Origin: Nitrospirota bacterium
GTDB lineage: Bacteria; Nitrospirota; Nitrospiria; Nitrospirales; Nitrospiraceae
DNA: 35,397 nucleotides
Direction: 5' to 3'
NCBI GenBank assembly: GCA_018971525.1
Contig: JAGXAR010000036.1
Location: forward strand, 1-35,397
Both the position numbers and the translations under genes were made by a program. A model generated the notes under the pieces. The model made no database searches, had not been told where the DNA came from, and saw only the letters and a program-made list of their open reading frames with translations. Positions 7,746 through 17,153 of the stretch are shown here, one piece after another. Every line of letters starts with the position of its first letter. Position 1 is the first letter of the stretch.

Positions 7746-8420
7746 CTACCACGGGCTGATCACCGCCTCACCCTCCGGCGTTCCAGCCTCGACGAACACG
7801 CGACGCCCATCGACCCGCAGGCGCCCTTCGGCAAAGAGCTGGACCGCTCGCGGGTAGACCTTGTGTTCTTGCACAAGAATCCGGGCGGCCAGTGTGTCGG
7901 GAGTGTCTTCATTGAGGATCGGAACCGCCGATTGAAGAATGATCGGCCCTTCATCGACGCCTTCCGTTACAAAGTGGACCGTACATCCGGCAAGTTTGCA
8001 GCCCCACTCGATCGCCTTCTTCTGCACATCCAACCCTGGGAACGAGGGCAGCAGGGACGGATGGATGTTCATCATGCGATTCGCAAAGGCCTCCACGAGG
8101 ACCCTGGTCACGATTTTCATGTACCCGGCCAGCAGCACCAACTCTACATCGTGCCGCCGAAGCACATCGAGCAGCTCGCGATCGTAGGCCTCACGACTGT
8201 CGAGTCTGCCCGCATAGGGTTTTGGATCGACGAAGAGGCCGGACAGGCCGTGTCGGCGGGCTCGTTCTAACGCCGGGGCCTCTTTCTTGTTGCTGATGAC
8301 GGCGACAATCTTCGCCTGAACCGTCCCCGCTTCGATCGCATCGATGACCGCCTGAAGATTCGATCCGCGCCCGGATGCCAATACGGCGACACGAAGCGCA
8401 TCCGTCCGCTTAGTCGACAT
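7746..8420 (-). CDS. purN: Phosphoribosylglycinamide formyltransferase
   Basis: PurN transfers a formyl group from 10-formyl-tetrahydrofolate to GAR, the third step of purine synthesis, in the cytoplasm. The 224-residue product has the family's N-terminal [15 protein letters not shown] phosphate-binding loop, the folate/active-site block [14 protein letters not shown] (catalytic Asn and His) and [13 protein letters not shown] with the catalytic Asp. Length is normal. Its ATG lies inside the end of purM with an 11-base overlap, so the two are translated together. The stop is TAG. Confidence 0.97.
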   Translation of the reverse strand: MSTKRTDALRVAVLASGRGSNLQAVIDAIEAGTVQAKIVAVISNKKEAPALERARRHGLSGLFVDPKPYAGRLDSREAYDRELLDVLRRHDVELVLLAGYMKIVTRVLVEAFANRMMNIHPSLLPSFPGLDVQKKAIEWGCKLAGCTVHFVTEGVDEGPIILQSAVPILNEDTPDTLAARILVQEHKVYPRAVQLFAEGRLRVDGRRVFVEAGTPEGEAVISPW

Positions 8421-9447
8421 ACTCCACCAATGGCAGGTCGCCGGCCGATGACACGATGGTCCCGATCTGGCAAGCAGGATCGCCCAAAGCCGTTGCGCGC
8501 CCGACGACAGACTGGGCCGCTGACGCGGGCACCACGAGAATCAACCCGATCCCCATATTGAACACGCGATACATTTCCTCACGCTCGACCTGTCCAAGCC
8601 GCGCAATCGCCTGGAAAATAGGCGGCACGGACCAGGCACTCCGCCGGACCTGTGCCCGCACGCCGGAGGGAAACACCCGCGGGAGATTCTCGGTAATACC
8701 GCCGCCCGTAATATGAGCAATGCCTTTGACGGGACATTCCTGGATCAATGTGAGAACCTGTTTGGCATAGATTCTGGTCGGAGTCAGCAAGACATCCCCC
8801 AGAGGTTGATCGAGTTCAGGCAGGCGACTGGTCACGCTGAGTTTTGCCTGATCCAATAAGACGCGACGTGCCAGCGAATAGCCGTTGCTATGAAGACCGG
8901 TCGAGGCCAATCCAATCAGGACATCGCCTGGCACGATGGTGCGGCCATCGATAATCTTGGGACGATCCACCACTCCGACTGCGAATCCTGCCAGGTCATA
9001 CTCGCCCTCCGCATAGAAGGAAGGCATCTCGGCGGTTTCCCCTCCGATCAAGGCGCAACCAGCCTGGCGACAGCCCTCGGCGATCCCCTTGAGCACGGAC
9101 TCAGCCTTGGGAACAGCTAGCTTTCCCGTCGCGAAATAATCCAAGAAGAACAGCGGCTCGGCCCCGCTGACCACGATGTCGTTCACACACATGGCCACCA
9201 GATCGATCCCGACGGTATCGTGGCGATCCGTGAGGAAGGCGATCTTCAGCTTCGTCCCGACACCATCAGTGCCGGAAACGAGGACTGGTTCGGCATAGCG
9301 ATGAGCCTGCAGCCGAAACAATCCGCCGAAGCCGCCAAGATCCGTCAGGACTTCCGGACGAAACGTGGATCGCACCAACGGTGAAATGCGGTCGACGAAC
9401 TCGTCGCCCGCATCGATATCGACTCCGGCATCTCGATAGGTCGTCAT
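8410..9447 (-). CDS. purM: Phosphoribosylformylglycinamidine cyclo-ligase (AIR synthetase)
   Basis: PurM closes the imidazole ring of AIR using ATP. The product (345 residues from ATG 9447) starts with the family signature [17 protein letters not shown] and has [48 protein letters not shown] and [14 protein letters not shown]. An in-frame ATG at 9459 would add four residues, but the family normally begins at MTxYxDAGVD, so 9447 is preferred. Neither start has a clear Shine-Dalgarno sequence. It overlaps purN by 11 bases. Confidence 0.96.
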   Translation of the reverse strand: MTTYRDAGVDIDAGDEFVDRISPLVRSTFRPEVLTDLGGFGGLFRLQAHRYAEPVLVSGTDGVGTKLKIAFLTDRHDTVGIDLVAMCVNDIVVSGAEPLFFLDYFATGKLAVPKAESVLKGIAEGCRQAGCALIGGETAEMPSFYAEGEYDLAGFAVGVVDRPKIIDGRTIVPGDVLIGLASTGLHSNGYSLARRVLLDQAKLSVTSRLPELDQPLGDVLLTPTRIYAKQVLTLIQECPVKGIAHITGGGITENLPRVFPSGVRAQVRRSAWSVPPIFQAIARLGQVEREEMYRVFNMGIGLILVVPASAAQSVVGRATALGDPACQIGTIVSSAGDLPLVEYVD

Positions 9448-9511
9448 AGGAGGGCGCATCTTAGCGGAGGGCTGTTGCAGAGGTCAACGCACAAGCGCCT
9501 TCTCCCTGAAC

Positions 9512-9540
9512 AAGACACCCTCCCAGATTTCCCCTATACT
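9512..9540 (+). promoter_or_regulatory. Candidate promoter of the DUF4197 gene
   Basis: AAGACA (9512-9517), 17 bases, then TATACT (9535-9540): four and five of six consensus bases. The start of transcription, near 9547, would leave a leader of about 60 bases ending in AAAGGAG. Confidence 0.45.
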
Positions 9541-9605
9541 ATGTCGCCCGTTTCAAGACAGGACATACGTACGCCACCTCCCGCAATCCACAAAGGAGCA
9601 AACCT

Positions 9606-10328
9606 ATGCCCTTCCGCCTCGCTCTCATCGGGTGGCTCCTCATCACCCTTCCCGCCTGTGCTGAATTTGATCAATCGTTAAAAGTGCTCGGGCTACCGGC
9701 CGGAGGAGGCCTCCTCGATGAGACAAAAATTTCCGCGGGGCTCAAGGAAGCTTTACAGGTTGGGACCGGAAACGCGGTGAATCTGACAGGCAGGGTGGAT
9801 GGGTACTTTCGCAACCAGGCGATCAAGATTCTGATGCCAGACCAGCTCCAGGCCTTTGAAAAAGGGCTCCGTACCTTCGGCTTCGGTCCAGAGGTCGATG
9901 ATTTCGTGATGAGCATGAACCGAGCGGCAGAACGGGCGGCCCCGCAGGCCAAACTGATCTTCCTGAGGACTATCCGGGAGATGACCTTTGCCGACGCCAA
10001 ACAGATCCTGAATGGAAGTCAGACCGCGGCCACCGACTACTTCAAAGGTAAAACCACTGACAAACTGACCGCCGCATTCCGTCCGGAAGTGGAGAAAGCG
10101 ATGAACGACGTCGGCGTGACCAGGCGATACAAGGAACTGGTCGGCCATTTCAAAGCGATTCCGATTACCAAGAGTGACCTGATCGACATCGATCGCTACG
10201 TGGTGGGAAAAAGCCTCGATGGCCTCTTCGTCATGCTGGCCGAGGAGGAACGGAACATCCGGACGAATCCTGCCGCCAGAGTGACCGATCTCCTGAAGGA
10301 AGTCTTCGCAAAGGCCGGCTCCTCGTAA
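9606..10328 (+). CDS. DUF4197 family exported protein
   Basis: 240 residues with a short hydrophobic N-terminus ([17 protein letters not shown]). The sequence LPAC could be a lipobox, though Pro at -2 is unusual, so it is either a lipoprotein or simply exported. The body matches DUF4197 as I know it: [20 protein letters not shown], then [15 protein letters not shown], and a long helical region ending in [22 protein letters not shown]. No enzymatic motif is visible and the family's function is unknown. AAAGGAG lies 8 bases before the ATG. The gene stands alone, pointing at the end of the NtrX-like gene across a repeat element. Confidence 0.85.
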   Translation: MPFRLALIGWLLITLPACAEFDQSLKVLGLPAGGGLLDETKISAGLKEALQVGTGNAVNLTGRVDGYFRNQAIKILMPDQLQAFEKGLRTFGFGPEVDDFVMSMNRAAERAAPQAKLIFLRTIREMTFADAKQILNGSQTAATDYFKGKTTDKLTAAFRPEVEKAMNDVGVTRRYKELVGHFKAIPITKSDLIDIDRYVVGKSLDGLFVMLAEEERNIRTNPAARVTDLLKEVFAKAGSS

Positions 10329-10357
10329 CTCCCCTTCACGGCCCTCACACTGCTCCT

Positions 10358-10605
10358 AGCAATCTGCGAAAAAACTATCCGCCGTGGCGAGTGAACTGCC
10401 GAGAAGTCACAGACCGCACTTTGCATGGACCAACCGGTTGAATGGGTCCTGGCGATCGGAGAACCCCATTCAGCCATTCCAGCCTCAGAGAATATTCTTC
10501 GGTACGCTGAGGGGCTGAACGAGGCAAGCAAGCCCCCGGGAAGAGGCGCGTCTCTGCGCGCATGGGTTGGGTGCGTGGGAAGGGGGAGGCTTCAGCATCC
10601 CGCTA
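10358..10605. repeat. Palindromic intergenic element, ends TAGC..., 248 bp
   Basis: The left end reads TAGCAATCTGCGAAAAAACT (10358-10377), followed by ATCCGCC. The right end, read inward from the other strand, is TAGCGGGATGCTGA (10605-10592). Both resemble the ends of elements at 16594, 23754 and 30953. The terminal TAG on the right is the stop codon of the NtrX-like gene. Nothing in the interior looks coding; this accounts for most of the gap from 10329 to 10602. Confidence 0.55.
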
Positions 10606-11997
10606 GATTTCTGGACGCATTTCCACTTCTAGGAGCTTGATCTTCCGGTGGAGATGGCTCCGTTCGATTTTCAAATCCTCAGCGGTGCGAGAAATGTTCC
10701 AATGATGTTCACGCAACTTTCGTGCGATATAGTCCTTTTCAAACGCATTGCGGGCGTCCCTGAGCGAATCATACGACTGCGTGAAGAGGGGATTGGCCGC
10801 GGGAGCGGCAGTCTGGGACGCCGCCCCAACCGGACGCGCCTGCAACGAGAGGCCCGCTTGCGCCGCCTCGATGACAGGTCCCGGCACCATGATCATCAAT
10901 CGTTCGATCAGGTTCCGCAATTCTCGAATATTCCCCGGCCAGTCATATTGTTGAAACACCGCCATCGCCTCCGGCGAGACTTCTTTCATGCGCAACCCCT
11001 GCTCGTCCGCGTGAACCTTCATGAAGTGGCGAATGAGCAGCGGGATATCTTCCCGGCGCTCCCTGAGCGGCGGCACGATGATCGGCACCACGTTGAGCCG
11101 GTAGAAGAGATCTTCGCGAAACGTGCCCTTCTCGATTTCCTTGAGCAAGTCCTTATTGGACGCGGCTAAGACCCGAACGTCCACCTTGAGCAACTTCGTC
11201 CCACCGACACGCGTGAATTGCTGCTCCTGTAACGCCCGCAAGACCTTTGCCTGGGTATTCAGGCTCATGTCGGCGATTTCGTCCAGAAACAGCGTGCCTC
11301 CGTCCGCCTGCTCGAACTGCCCTCGTTTCATCGAGGTTGCACCGGTGAAGGACCCCTTTTCGTGTCCGAACAGTTCACTCTCGATCAAGGTCTCCGGGAT
11401 GGCCGCACAGTTCACCGCCACAAACGGCCGACCGGCCCGCGCGCTCTGCAGATGGATCGCCCGCGCGACAAGTTCCTTCCCCGTCCCGTTCTCCCCTCCG
11501 ATCAACACGCGGCTATTAGTCGGTCCGGCCGTCTCAATCAACTGCCGCAACTGTTGCATCGCAGGCGCCTGTCCCACCAACTCAAACTTCCGCTGGACTG
11601 TGGTCCGGAGTGTCCGATTCTCTTGTTCCAAACGGTGTTGATCCAAGGCATGTTTGACGCGCAGGGTGACATTCTCGAGCGACAAGGGCTTTTCAATATA
11701 GTCATAGGCCCCCAGCTTGATCGCCTTCACCGCCGTTTCGATCGAGCCGTGCCCGGACATCATCATCACTTGTGCCGTCGGCACCAGCTCCCGAACCCGG
11801 CGCAAGGTTTCCATGCCATCCATCTCCGGCATCCAGATATCGAGGAGCATGAGATCGGGCGGATCCGTGGTATAGACGCGCAATGCCTCCACGCCGTTCT
11901 TGGCCACCGCCACCTCATACCCCTCATCCCGCAGAATACTGCTTAAGGATGTGAGAATCGCCTCTTCGTCATCTACAATTAAGATTGATGCGGACAT
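10603..11997 (-). CDS. Sigma-54-dependent response regulator (NtrC/NtrX type)
   Basis: 464 residues. The receiver has ILIVDDEEA, phospho-acceptor D53 in LMLLDIWMPEMDG and Lys in YIEKPLS. The AAA+ domain has Walker A GENGTGKE, the sigma-54 contact loop GSFTGA (Ser for the usual first Ala), Walker B GGTLFLDEIADM and the arginine-finger region. A Fis-type helix-turn-helix lies at the end (ISRTAEDLKIERSHLHRKIK). It activates sigma-54 promoters when phosphorylated by a partner kinase, almost certainly the NtrY-like protein encoded 92 bp upstream on the same strand. The order kinase then regulator and both architectures resemble NtrYX; what it controls is not shown here. Confidence 0.95.
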   Translation of the reverse strand: MSASILIVDDEEAILTSLSSILRDEGYEVAVAKNGVEALRVYTTDPPDLMLLDIWMPEMDGMETLRRVRELVPTAQVMMMSGHGSIETAVKAIKLGAYDYIEKPLSLENVTLRVKHALDQHRLEQENRTLRTTVQRKFELVGQAPAMQQLRQLIETAGPTNSRVLIGGENGTGKELVARAIHLQSARAGRPFVAVNCAAIPETLIESELFGHEKGSFTGATSMKRGQFEQADGGTLFLDEIADMSLNTQAKVLRALQEQQFTRVGGTKLLKVDVRVLAASNKDLLKEIEKGTFREDLFYRLNVVPIIVPPLRERREDIPLLIRHFMKVHADEQGLRMKEVSPEAMAVFQQYDWPGNIRELRNLIERLMIMVPGPVIEAAQAGLSLQARPVGAASQTAAPAANPLFTQSYDSLRDARNAFEKDYIARKLREHHWNISRTAEDLKIERSHLHRKIKLLEVEMRPEI

Positions 11998-12053
11998 GAA
12001 TCCCTCGTAAAACGTAACACGTCAACCGTTCCTAAGAAGCCGCTCGTTTTTCC

Positions 12054-12083
12054 CGATTGACCATCGACGAGTGACGATTGACC
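12054..12083. repeat. Short direct repeat CGATTGACC in the kinase-regulator gap
   Basis: CGATTGACC occurs at 12054-12062 and again at 12075-12083, 21 bases apart, in the 92-bp gap between the NtrY-like stop and the NtrX-like start. The spacing of two helical turns would suit a dimeric regulator, but it may equally be repeat debris. Confidence 0.3.
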
Positions 12084-12089
12084 TCTGCG

Positions 12090-14441
12090 CTAGACCGGCA
12101 ACTCGAACGTGAACACAGCCCCATTCGGATGATTCTGGCCTGCATAAATCTGCCCGTCGTGATCGGTAATGATGCGCCGCACGATCGCCAACCCCAGCCC
12201 CGTTCCCGTCTTCTTCCGCGTAAAGTATGGCACAAATAGCTTTTCCTGGTCTTCAGGCGCAATACCCGCGCCCTCATCTGCCACACTGACGACGGCCCGC
12301 CGACGTTTCGTATCATACTTGGTCGAGAGCCACACCCGCCCCTTCTGATGCATCGCCTGAATCGCATTGTCCAACAGATTGACCATCACCCGTTTGAGCT
12401 GCTCCCGGTCGAAATTGAGCGGCGGGAGGTCTTCGTCCAACTCCACGATCAGTTCCACATCCTTGTGCGCCCCTCGATAAAGCGTCGTGACTTCGTTGAT
12501 CACATCGTGGAGCGACTGATGCGCCATCTGCGGAGTCGGCAGCCGGGCAAACTTCGAAAATTCGTCGACCATATGCTTGAGACTCGTCACTTCGTTGACG
12601 ATCACGTTGGTAGCCTCGTCAAAGATCATCTCGAAATCAGGCGACTTCTCGAAAAACTTCTTCCGCAAACGTTGGGCGGACAATTGGATGGGCGTCAGCG
12701 GGTTCTTAATCTCGTGGGCCACCCGCCGCGCCACCTCCTGCCAGGCCGCCACTTTTTGCGCCTTGATCAACTCCGTGAGATCTTCAAACACCAGCACAAT
12801 ACCGAGATCCTTGTTCGCTTCATCCTTCATGCGGGAACCGTGAAGCCCGATGGTCAAGAATCTGCCCTCGATCTCCATCGGGCCCTCAAAAGTCAGCGTA
12901 TCGCGCTGATCGGCCAGCATCCGATCGTAGACCGTCTGGAACAGATCGAGGCTGAACTCTTTGAATACCTCATTGGCCGGTCTGCCACGGAATCGATCCG
13001 CCGCAAGCCCAAGGATCCGTTCACCGGACGGATTGAAATTCGTGATCACCCCGTTCTTGTCGATCGAGAGCAGACCGGCGGCGATCGTCTCGACCACCGT
13101 CTCGATGTAGGCACGGCGGCGATCGAGTTCGAGATTGCTGTGGCGCAACGAGATATTGGCCTCTTCGATCTTGGACTTACTCCCCTGCAAATCCGCCGTC
13201 ATGCGATTGAACGAATCGATTAATGTACCGATTTCATCGGTCGCGTTGGCGTCGATCCGAACGGAGAGATCCCCTTGGGCAATGGCCTCCGTCGCTTCAG
13301 CCAACCGTTGAATCGGCACCGTGATACTTCGCGCGACATAAAATCCGAACCAGGTCGCCCCGAATAAAATGAGCACCGTGATGACGGCGACGAAGAGATA
13401 TGCCCCGGCTTTGATCGGATTTTTCATGGCCTTGGTCTGCTTATATTCGTCATACTGATGGCCGATCCCCTCCATTTTGGCCAGCAACGATTCCGGGACG
13501 AAGGCCTCCACCACCACCACGCCGCCGATCTCGCCGCCACGCCCGCTCGCTGCAATGGGGGCCGCTGCCCGCACCAGGCGCCCGGTTTGAGCCTCTTGTA
13601 CGGCACTCACTTCCTGCTTCCCGTTGATCACTTGGAGGACCAGCTGGCCGATCGGTAGATCGAGAGCGGATGAGGGCACGTCGAGATCCAGCGCCTTGGT
13701 GAGCGTTTCCATTTTGGCCGAGAAGACTTCAATCCCTGCCACGCCGAACTCCGCCCGCTTGCGAGCCATCGCAGCCACCAGCAGATCGCGTTGCTCCGCC
13801 AGCAGCATATCCTCCCGATAGATTTCATGGCTGATGGCTCTGGCACTGTTCACGGCCAGGGTAATGTGGCCTGCATGCTGCATTCGCGCCACGTCATAGG
13901 AGTCCCGCATCACCTGTTCGATCTGATCGCTGAACCATACATCGACGGCCTTATTCACCAACCCGCTCGCGACCAACGCAAGGAGCACCGTCGGAATGAG
14001 CGAAAAACCGATGAAGGCCGCCACCAACTTTGTTCGAAATCCCGATCCAAATAGCCGATGCCGCCGCTCGAAGTAGGCCTTGATGAGGTTGCGGGAGAGC
14101 AGCAGCAGGAGGACCACAAACCCGATCAGATCGAGGTTGAGCAGGAGGAGCACAAAGGCGTAGCTGGTCGTCGGCAGAAAGGAATCCGTTTCCTCGCCAC
14201 CGGGAATCACGACCTGGGAATAGTAAAAAGTCAGCGCCAGACAGGGCAGCAGCAGAATGAGGACGATCCAGACCGGCCGCAGATGCAGCTTCCGGCGTTC
14301 AGGCTCCGGAGTAGGCCCGAATGACCGTGAAGACCGGCCGGGTCCGGAAATAGACGGCGCGACCCCGGTCACGGCACCACTGTCCGTCTTTGTCCGGGGA
14401 AGGGAGTCTGTGTCCTTCTTGATGTCATTCACATCCGGCAT
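12090..14441 (-). CDS. NtrY-like membrane sensor histidine kinase
   Basis: 783 residues. A Pro/Ser/Arg-rich cytoplasmic start is followed by three membrane segments (about 53-73, 88-115, 135-160), an extracytoplasmic sensor region of about 200 residues, a fourth segment (AGAYLFVAVITVLILFGATW), HAMP (VPIQRLAEATEAIAQGDLSV), PAS (GVITNFNPSGERILG), HisKA with phospho-His in VAHEIKNPLTPIQLSAQRL, and HATPase with RVMVNLLDNAIQAM, DEGAGI and GTGLGLAIV. Four membrane helices plus HAMP-PAS are typical of NtrY. It lies 92 bp upstream of the sigma-54 regulator in the same direction. The ribosome binding site before 14441 is weak (GGGG). Confidence 0.93.
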   Translation of the reverse strand: MPDVNDIKKDTDSLPRTKTDSGAVTGVAPSISGPGRSSRSFGPTPEPERRKLHLRPVWIVLILLLPCLALTFYYSQVVIPGGEETDSFLPTTSYAFVLLLLNLDLIGFVVLLLLLSRNLIKAYFERRHRLFGSGFRTKLVAAFIGFSLIPTVLLALVASGLVNKAVDVWFSDQIEQVMRDSYDVARMQHAGHITLAVNSARAISHEIYREDMLLAEQRDLLVAAMARKRAEFGVAGIEVFSAKMETLTKALDLDVPSSALDLPIGQLVLQVINGKQEVSAVQEAQTGRLVRAAAPIAASGRGGEIGGVVVVEAFVPESLLAKMEGIGHQYDEYKQTKAMKNPIKAGAYLFVAVITVLILFGATWFGFYVARSITVPIQRLAEATEAIAQGDLSVRIDANATDEIGTLIDSFNRMTADLQGSKSKIEEANISLRHSNLELDRRRAYIETVVETIAAGLLSIDKNGVITNFNPSGERILGLAADRFRGRPANEVFKEFSLDLFQTVYDRMLADQRDTLTFEGPMEIEGRFLTIGLHGSRMKDEANKDLGIVLVFEDLTELIKAQKVAAWQEVARRVAHEIKNPLTPIQLSAQRLRKKFFEKSPDFEMIFDEATNVIVNEVTSLKHMVDEFSKFARLPTPQMAHQSLHDVINEVTTLYRGAHKDVELIVELDEDLPPLNFDREQLKRVMVNLLDNAIQAMHQKGRVWLSTKYDTKRRRAVVSVADEGAGIAPEDQEKLFVPYFTRKKTGTGLGLAIVRRIITDHDGQIYAGQNHPNGAVFTFELPV

Positions 14442-14576
14442 CCCCGATTGTCGGCGCCACGACGTATAAGAGATAGTACACTCACTATCATCGAATCAGG
14501 GGAGCGTCTCACCATGTCGCATGAACCACGGTGACTGACAGACACGTCTGGGGTCGACAGGCGGCAGGGGGTACTA

Positions 14577-14969
14577 CTATTTGGCAGCCAAACTCACGTA
14601 CTTCATCCGAAGGGCGTAGAGCATATCCCGCAGCACCGCTTGTTCTTCCGTCGTGAGATTGCCTGCGGTCTTGTCTTCCAAGACCGAGAGCAAGTCGATA
14701 ATGTCTTTCGCTTGCGGTAGATTCGCCGGCATCGGAGGCTGCTGGGGATCCAGCTGCTCCCCCATCAACATCAGCGAGGAGCTGCCCAAAGAAATGACGA
14801 AGGATGAAAAAGTGACGGGAACTCCCGAGCCCTGGGACGGATCAGAAGGTGCAGCTTGCTGGTGGGGCTGTGCCCCTGACGCGGCATCCACAGTGGCGGA
14901 TGGACGGTCGGGTCCACTCCCGCCCCGTCGATCACGAACGACAAATCCTTCTTCCTTTTCTGCGGCCAC
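14577..14969 (-). CDS. DUF1844 domain protein
   Basis: 130 residues from a GTG start at 14969, preceded by GGGGGAAAGG. The first 50 residues are charged, then Pro/Gln/Ser-rich and probably disordered. The conserved part begins TFSSFVISLGSSSLMLMGE, has LPQAKDIIDLLSVLEDKTAGNLT and ends LYALRMKYVSLA, which is the DUF1844 pattern. The family's function is unknown; it is a small, mostly helical soluble protein. The gene is divergent from mazG and lies 135 bp upstream of the NtrY-like gene on the same strand. Confidence 0.85.
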   Translation of the reverse strand: MAAEKEEGFVVRDRRGGSGPDRPSATVDAASGAQPHQQAAPSDPSQGSGVPVTFSSFVISLGSSSLMLMGEQLDPQQPPMPANLPQAKDIIDLLSVLEDKTAGNLTTEEQAVLRDMLYALRMKYVSLAAK

Positions 14970-15045
14970 AGGCCTTTCCCCCGCACCAGATGCAGCGGGA
15001 GTACCCTACCATAGGCCCTAGAGAGGCGCAAGCTGCGCCGGCCGA

Positions 15046-15073
15046 TTGAAGCCTGGCGAGAACCGCGTATAAT
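15046..15073 (+). promoter_or_regulatory. Sigma-70 promoter for mazG
   Basis: TTGAAG (15046-15051), a 16-base spacer and a perfect TATAAT (15068-15073). Transcription should start near 15080. This decides the mazG start: an in-frame ATG at 15072 overlaps the -10 box and cannot be used from this promoter, so 15108 is the start. Confidence 0.7.
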
Positions 15074-15107
15074 GGGCGCCCAATTCTGCGTAGCGAAAAG
15101 GACGGCG

Positions 15108-15989
15108 ATGTCTGAACGATTTCATAAACTGGTCAACTTGATGGCCGCCTTGCGCGCGCCGAACGGATGCCCCTGGGACCGCAAGCAAACGCATGAGTCG
15201 CTGAAACCTTATCTTCTCGAAGAAACCTACGAAGTATTAGAAATTCTCGACCGACAGGACCGCGCTAAACTCCCGGAAGAACTGGGCGACGTGCTGCTAC
15301 AAGTGCTCTTTCACAGTCAGATCGCTTCAGAGGCCGGCAGCTTTACCATCGAGGACGTGCTTGAGCAACTGGCCGACAAACTGATTCGCCGGCACCCCCA
15401 CGTATTTGGGAATGGGGCGGCAGACCCGATCCCGACGAATGCCGACCAGGTGGTTGCGCGATGGGAAGATATCAAGCGCACGGAACGGCAAGAGTCCGGC
15501 CGACCAAACTCGGTGCTCGACGGCGTACCGCAGACGCTGCCGGCCCTCCTGAGGGCCTACCAGGTTCAAGCACGGGCCTCGCGCGTCGGCTTCGATTGGA
15601 CCCATGACGCCACAGGCCTTGATCAGGTCCTCGGTAAGATTGAAGAAGAAATCCAAGAACTCCGCGTCGCGCTCCGGGCCCCCGCATCGAACCAGACAGT
15701 GCCCGACGCCGAGGCCTCGACAGTCCGACAAGCGCAGATCGTCGCGGAGTTCGGCGACGTAATGTTTTCACTCGTGAATCTCGCCCGATTCATCAAGGTA
15801 AACCCTGAAGACGCCCTGCGCCAAGCCGCCAACCGGTTCGTTGAACGGTTTCAATTCATCGAAACCCAGGCAACCGCGTCGGGCCGTACGGTTGGGGAAC
15901 TCTCGTTTGCAGACATGAATCGACTGTGGGACGAAGCCAAGCGGCAGAGTCCTCCCACCCTCACCGAGGAACGCCGTCATGAGCGATGA
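15108..15989 (+). CDS. mazG: Nucleoside triphosphate pyrophosphohydrolase MazG
   Basis: 293 residues with two MazG domains. The first (about 5-120) has the signature NGCPWDRKQTHESLKPYLLEE, the ExxE and ELGDVLLQVLFH metal-binding motifs, and RRHPHVFG. The second has KIEEEIQELRVAL and AEFGDVMFSLVNLARF. MazG hydrolyses NTPs to NMP and pyrophosphate and cleans the nucleotide pool; in E. coli it also influences ppGpp. AAAAGGA lies 6 bases before ATG 15108. The protein is a little longer than E. coli MazG because of an insert around residues 190-205. Its stop overlaps the next gene by 11 bases. Confidence 0.95.
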   Translation: MSERFHKLVNLMAALRAPNGCPWDRKQTHESLKPYLLEETYEVLEILDRQDRAKLPEELGDVLLQVLFHSQIASEAGSFTIEDVLEQLADKLIRRHPHVFGNGAADPIPTNADQVVARWEDIKRTERQESGRPNSVLDGVPQTLPALLRAYQVQARASRVGFDWTHDATGLDQVLGKIEEEIQELRVALRAPASNQTVPDAEASTVRQAQIVAEFGDVMFSLVNLARFIKVNPEDALRQAANRFVERFQFIETQATASGRTVGELSFADMNRLWDEAKRQSPPTLTEERRHER

Positions 15990-16596
15990 GCCACACCCCT
16001 ACGAAGAAGGCAAGCGTGCCGGAGTCCACCCCCTCATCGTGATCTTCGGCATTCTGTTCGGGCTCTGGCTCTTCGTGGCCCTCATCGTGCCCAGCTCAAA
16101 GAACAAACAAGTCGCCGGGACGGAAGGGCCAACCGGACCGACCATCGAAGATCCCGAAGCGGCGCCGGTGCTCTTCAAAGTCCACGCAACGGTCTCGGAC
16201 ATGAATGCAATCAGTCTCACCGTCCCCCCGGAAGCAACCGATAGCCAAGTCGCCGGACTCTTGAAGCGGTTTAGAAAGGACCGGCTCGCCGGCACCTTGA
16301 CCGATCTCCTGCCCGCCACAACGGCCGGCCACAAACTGGGGGACCATGCGGTCGCCGACATCTACATTGTGTCCGACCCCAAGTACGCACAGGCCGACGT
16401 GATTCGCACCCTGACACGCGGTGCACATGCCCCGGGCGACCTATATCCCCAAGCCGTTCCCTTTGAAGTGGCGATGGAGCAAATCCGCGGACACTATCGA
16501 ATCGATCTCAACAACACCGGCAATCCCGACAGCGCCTCCCTCGGCTTTGCCGACGAGTCCGGTGTGCATTCGAAGCAGTATCGGAAAATCTTTTAG
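15979..16596 (+). CDS. Membrane-anchored hypothetical protein
   Basis: 205 residues. A short polar start is followed by one hydrophobic helix (HPLIVIFGILFGLWLFVALIV, residues 17-37), then a soluble domain that would face the periplasm. The soluble part has TVSDMNAISLTVPPEATDSQ and DHAVADIYIVSDPKYA; I recognise no family. It overlaps mazG by 11 bases and should be cotranscribed and translationally coupled. The stop TAG (16594-16596) is also the first three bases of a palindromic element. Confidence 0.8.
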   Translation: MSDEPHPYEEGKRAGVHPLIVIFGILFGLWLFVALIVPSSKNKQVAGTEGPTGPTIEDPEAAPVLFKVHATVSDMNAISLTVPPEATDSQVAGLLKRFRKDRLAGTLTDLLPATTAGHKLGDHAVADIYIVSDPKYAQADVIRTLTRGAHAPGDLYPQAVPFEVAMEQIRGHYRIDLNNTGNPDSASLGFADESGVHSKQYRKIF

Positions 16597-16729
16597 CAGG
16601 ATGCTGATAAAGTCCGCCAGAACGGAGAAGGCTGAGGGTTAGGCTAAGGTTCAGGCAAAGAGGAACACGTCAAGTCTTCGCTCAACCTTGACCTCGACCT
16701 CAGCCTTCACGGACGGCACTGCCCGGCTA
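16594..16729. repeat. Palindromic intergenic element between convergent genes, 136 bp
   Basis: The left end TAGCAGGATGCTGA (16594-16607) leads into TAAAGTCCGCC. The right end, read inward from the other strand, is TAGCCGGGCAGTGCCG (16729-16714). An inner imperfect palindrome of 26 bp per arm (16630-16655 and 16680-16705) starts GGCTGAGG and ends CCTCAGCC, related to the repeat at 7673. Both terminal TAG triplets are stop codons: of the upstream gene on + and of the 135-residue gene on -. It may double as a bidirectional terminator. Confidence 0.65.
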
Positions 16730-17134
16730 CAGTCCAACCCGCGTTTTGATTTCTGCCCTCAACGTCTCCTGTTGTTCTGCCGCCCAGGCATCGAGTCGTG
16801 CGAACTTATGAGCCAGTGGCCCGGTGAATGGAGCCACCATGGTGTCGCGACGTTCTGCCAACATGCCGTCAGCCTCGGCGATGCGAAGTTTTTCGTCGGC
16901 GATGTGGCGCGACAAGAATTTCGAAATCATGAGTTGCTGACCCGGTGTCCCTGCCACAGCCCCAAAAATCTTGCCACGGAGCACGTCCAGCTCCTCCGGA
17001 ATCGCGACCTTGACGCGCACGGCCTGGGCAGTCAGCCAGGACGGCCGTTGGATCGAATAATCATAAGAAAATACCTGCTCGCGAGGTTCGCGGAACGGTC
17101 CAGTCACATTTGCAATCTGTATCCGGGCATCCAT
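16727..17134 (-). CDS. Hypothetical protein at the end of the hem operon
   Basis: 135 residues, soluble, no signal or membrane segment. It contains REQVFSYDYSIQRPSW, then a basic stretch (VRVKVAIPEELDVL) and a helical, charged second half. I recognise no family. It starts 19 bp after the hemG stop, with GAGGGG 5 bases before the ATG, so it belongs to the hemE-hemH-hemG transcript. A heme-related role is possible from context only. Its TAG stop lies at the end of a repeat element. Confidence 0.75.
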   Translation of the reverse strand: MDARIQIANVTGPFREPREQVFSYDYSIQRPSWLTAQAVRVKVAIPEELDVLRGKIFGAVAGTPGQQLMISKFLSRHIADEKLRIAEADGMLAERRDTMVAPFTGPLAHKFARLDAWAAEQQETLRAEIKTRVGL

Positions 17135-17153
17135 CGTTACCCCTCATTTCTCA

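Noticed and set aside
12348-13223. Antisense open frame of 291 codons within the NtrY-like gene
   Set aside because: It mirrors the kinase's HisKA/HATPase region; no independent start signal or domain.
14480-14500. GATAGT-N6-ACTATC inverted repeat upstream of the NtrY-like gene as an operator
   Set aside because: A 6-bp arm pair is too short to claim, and no clear promoter could be placed around it.
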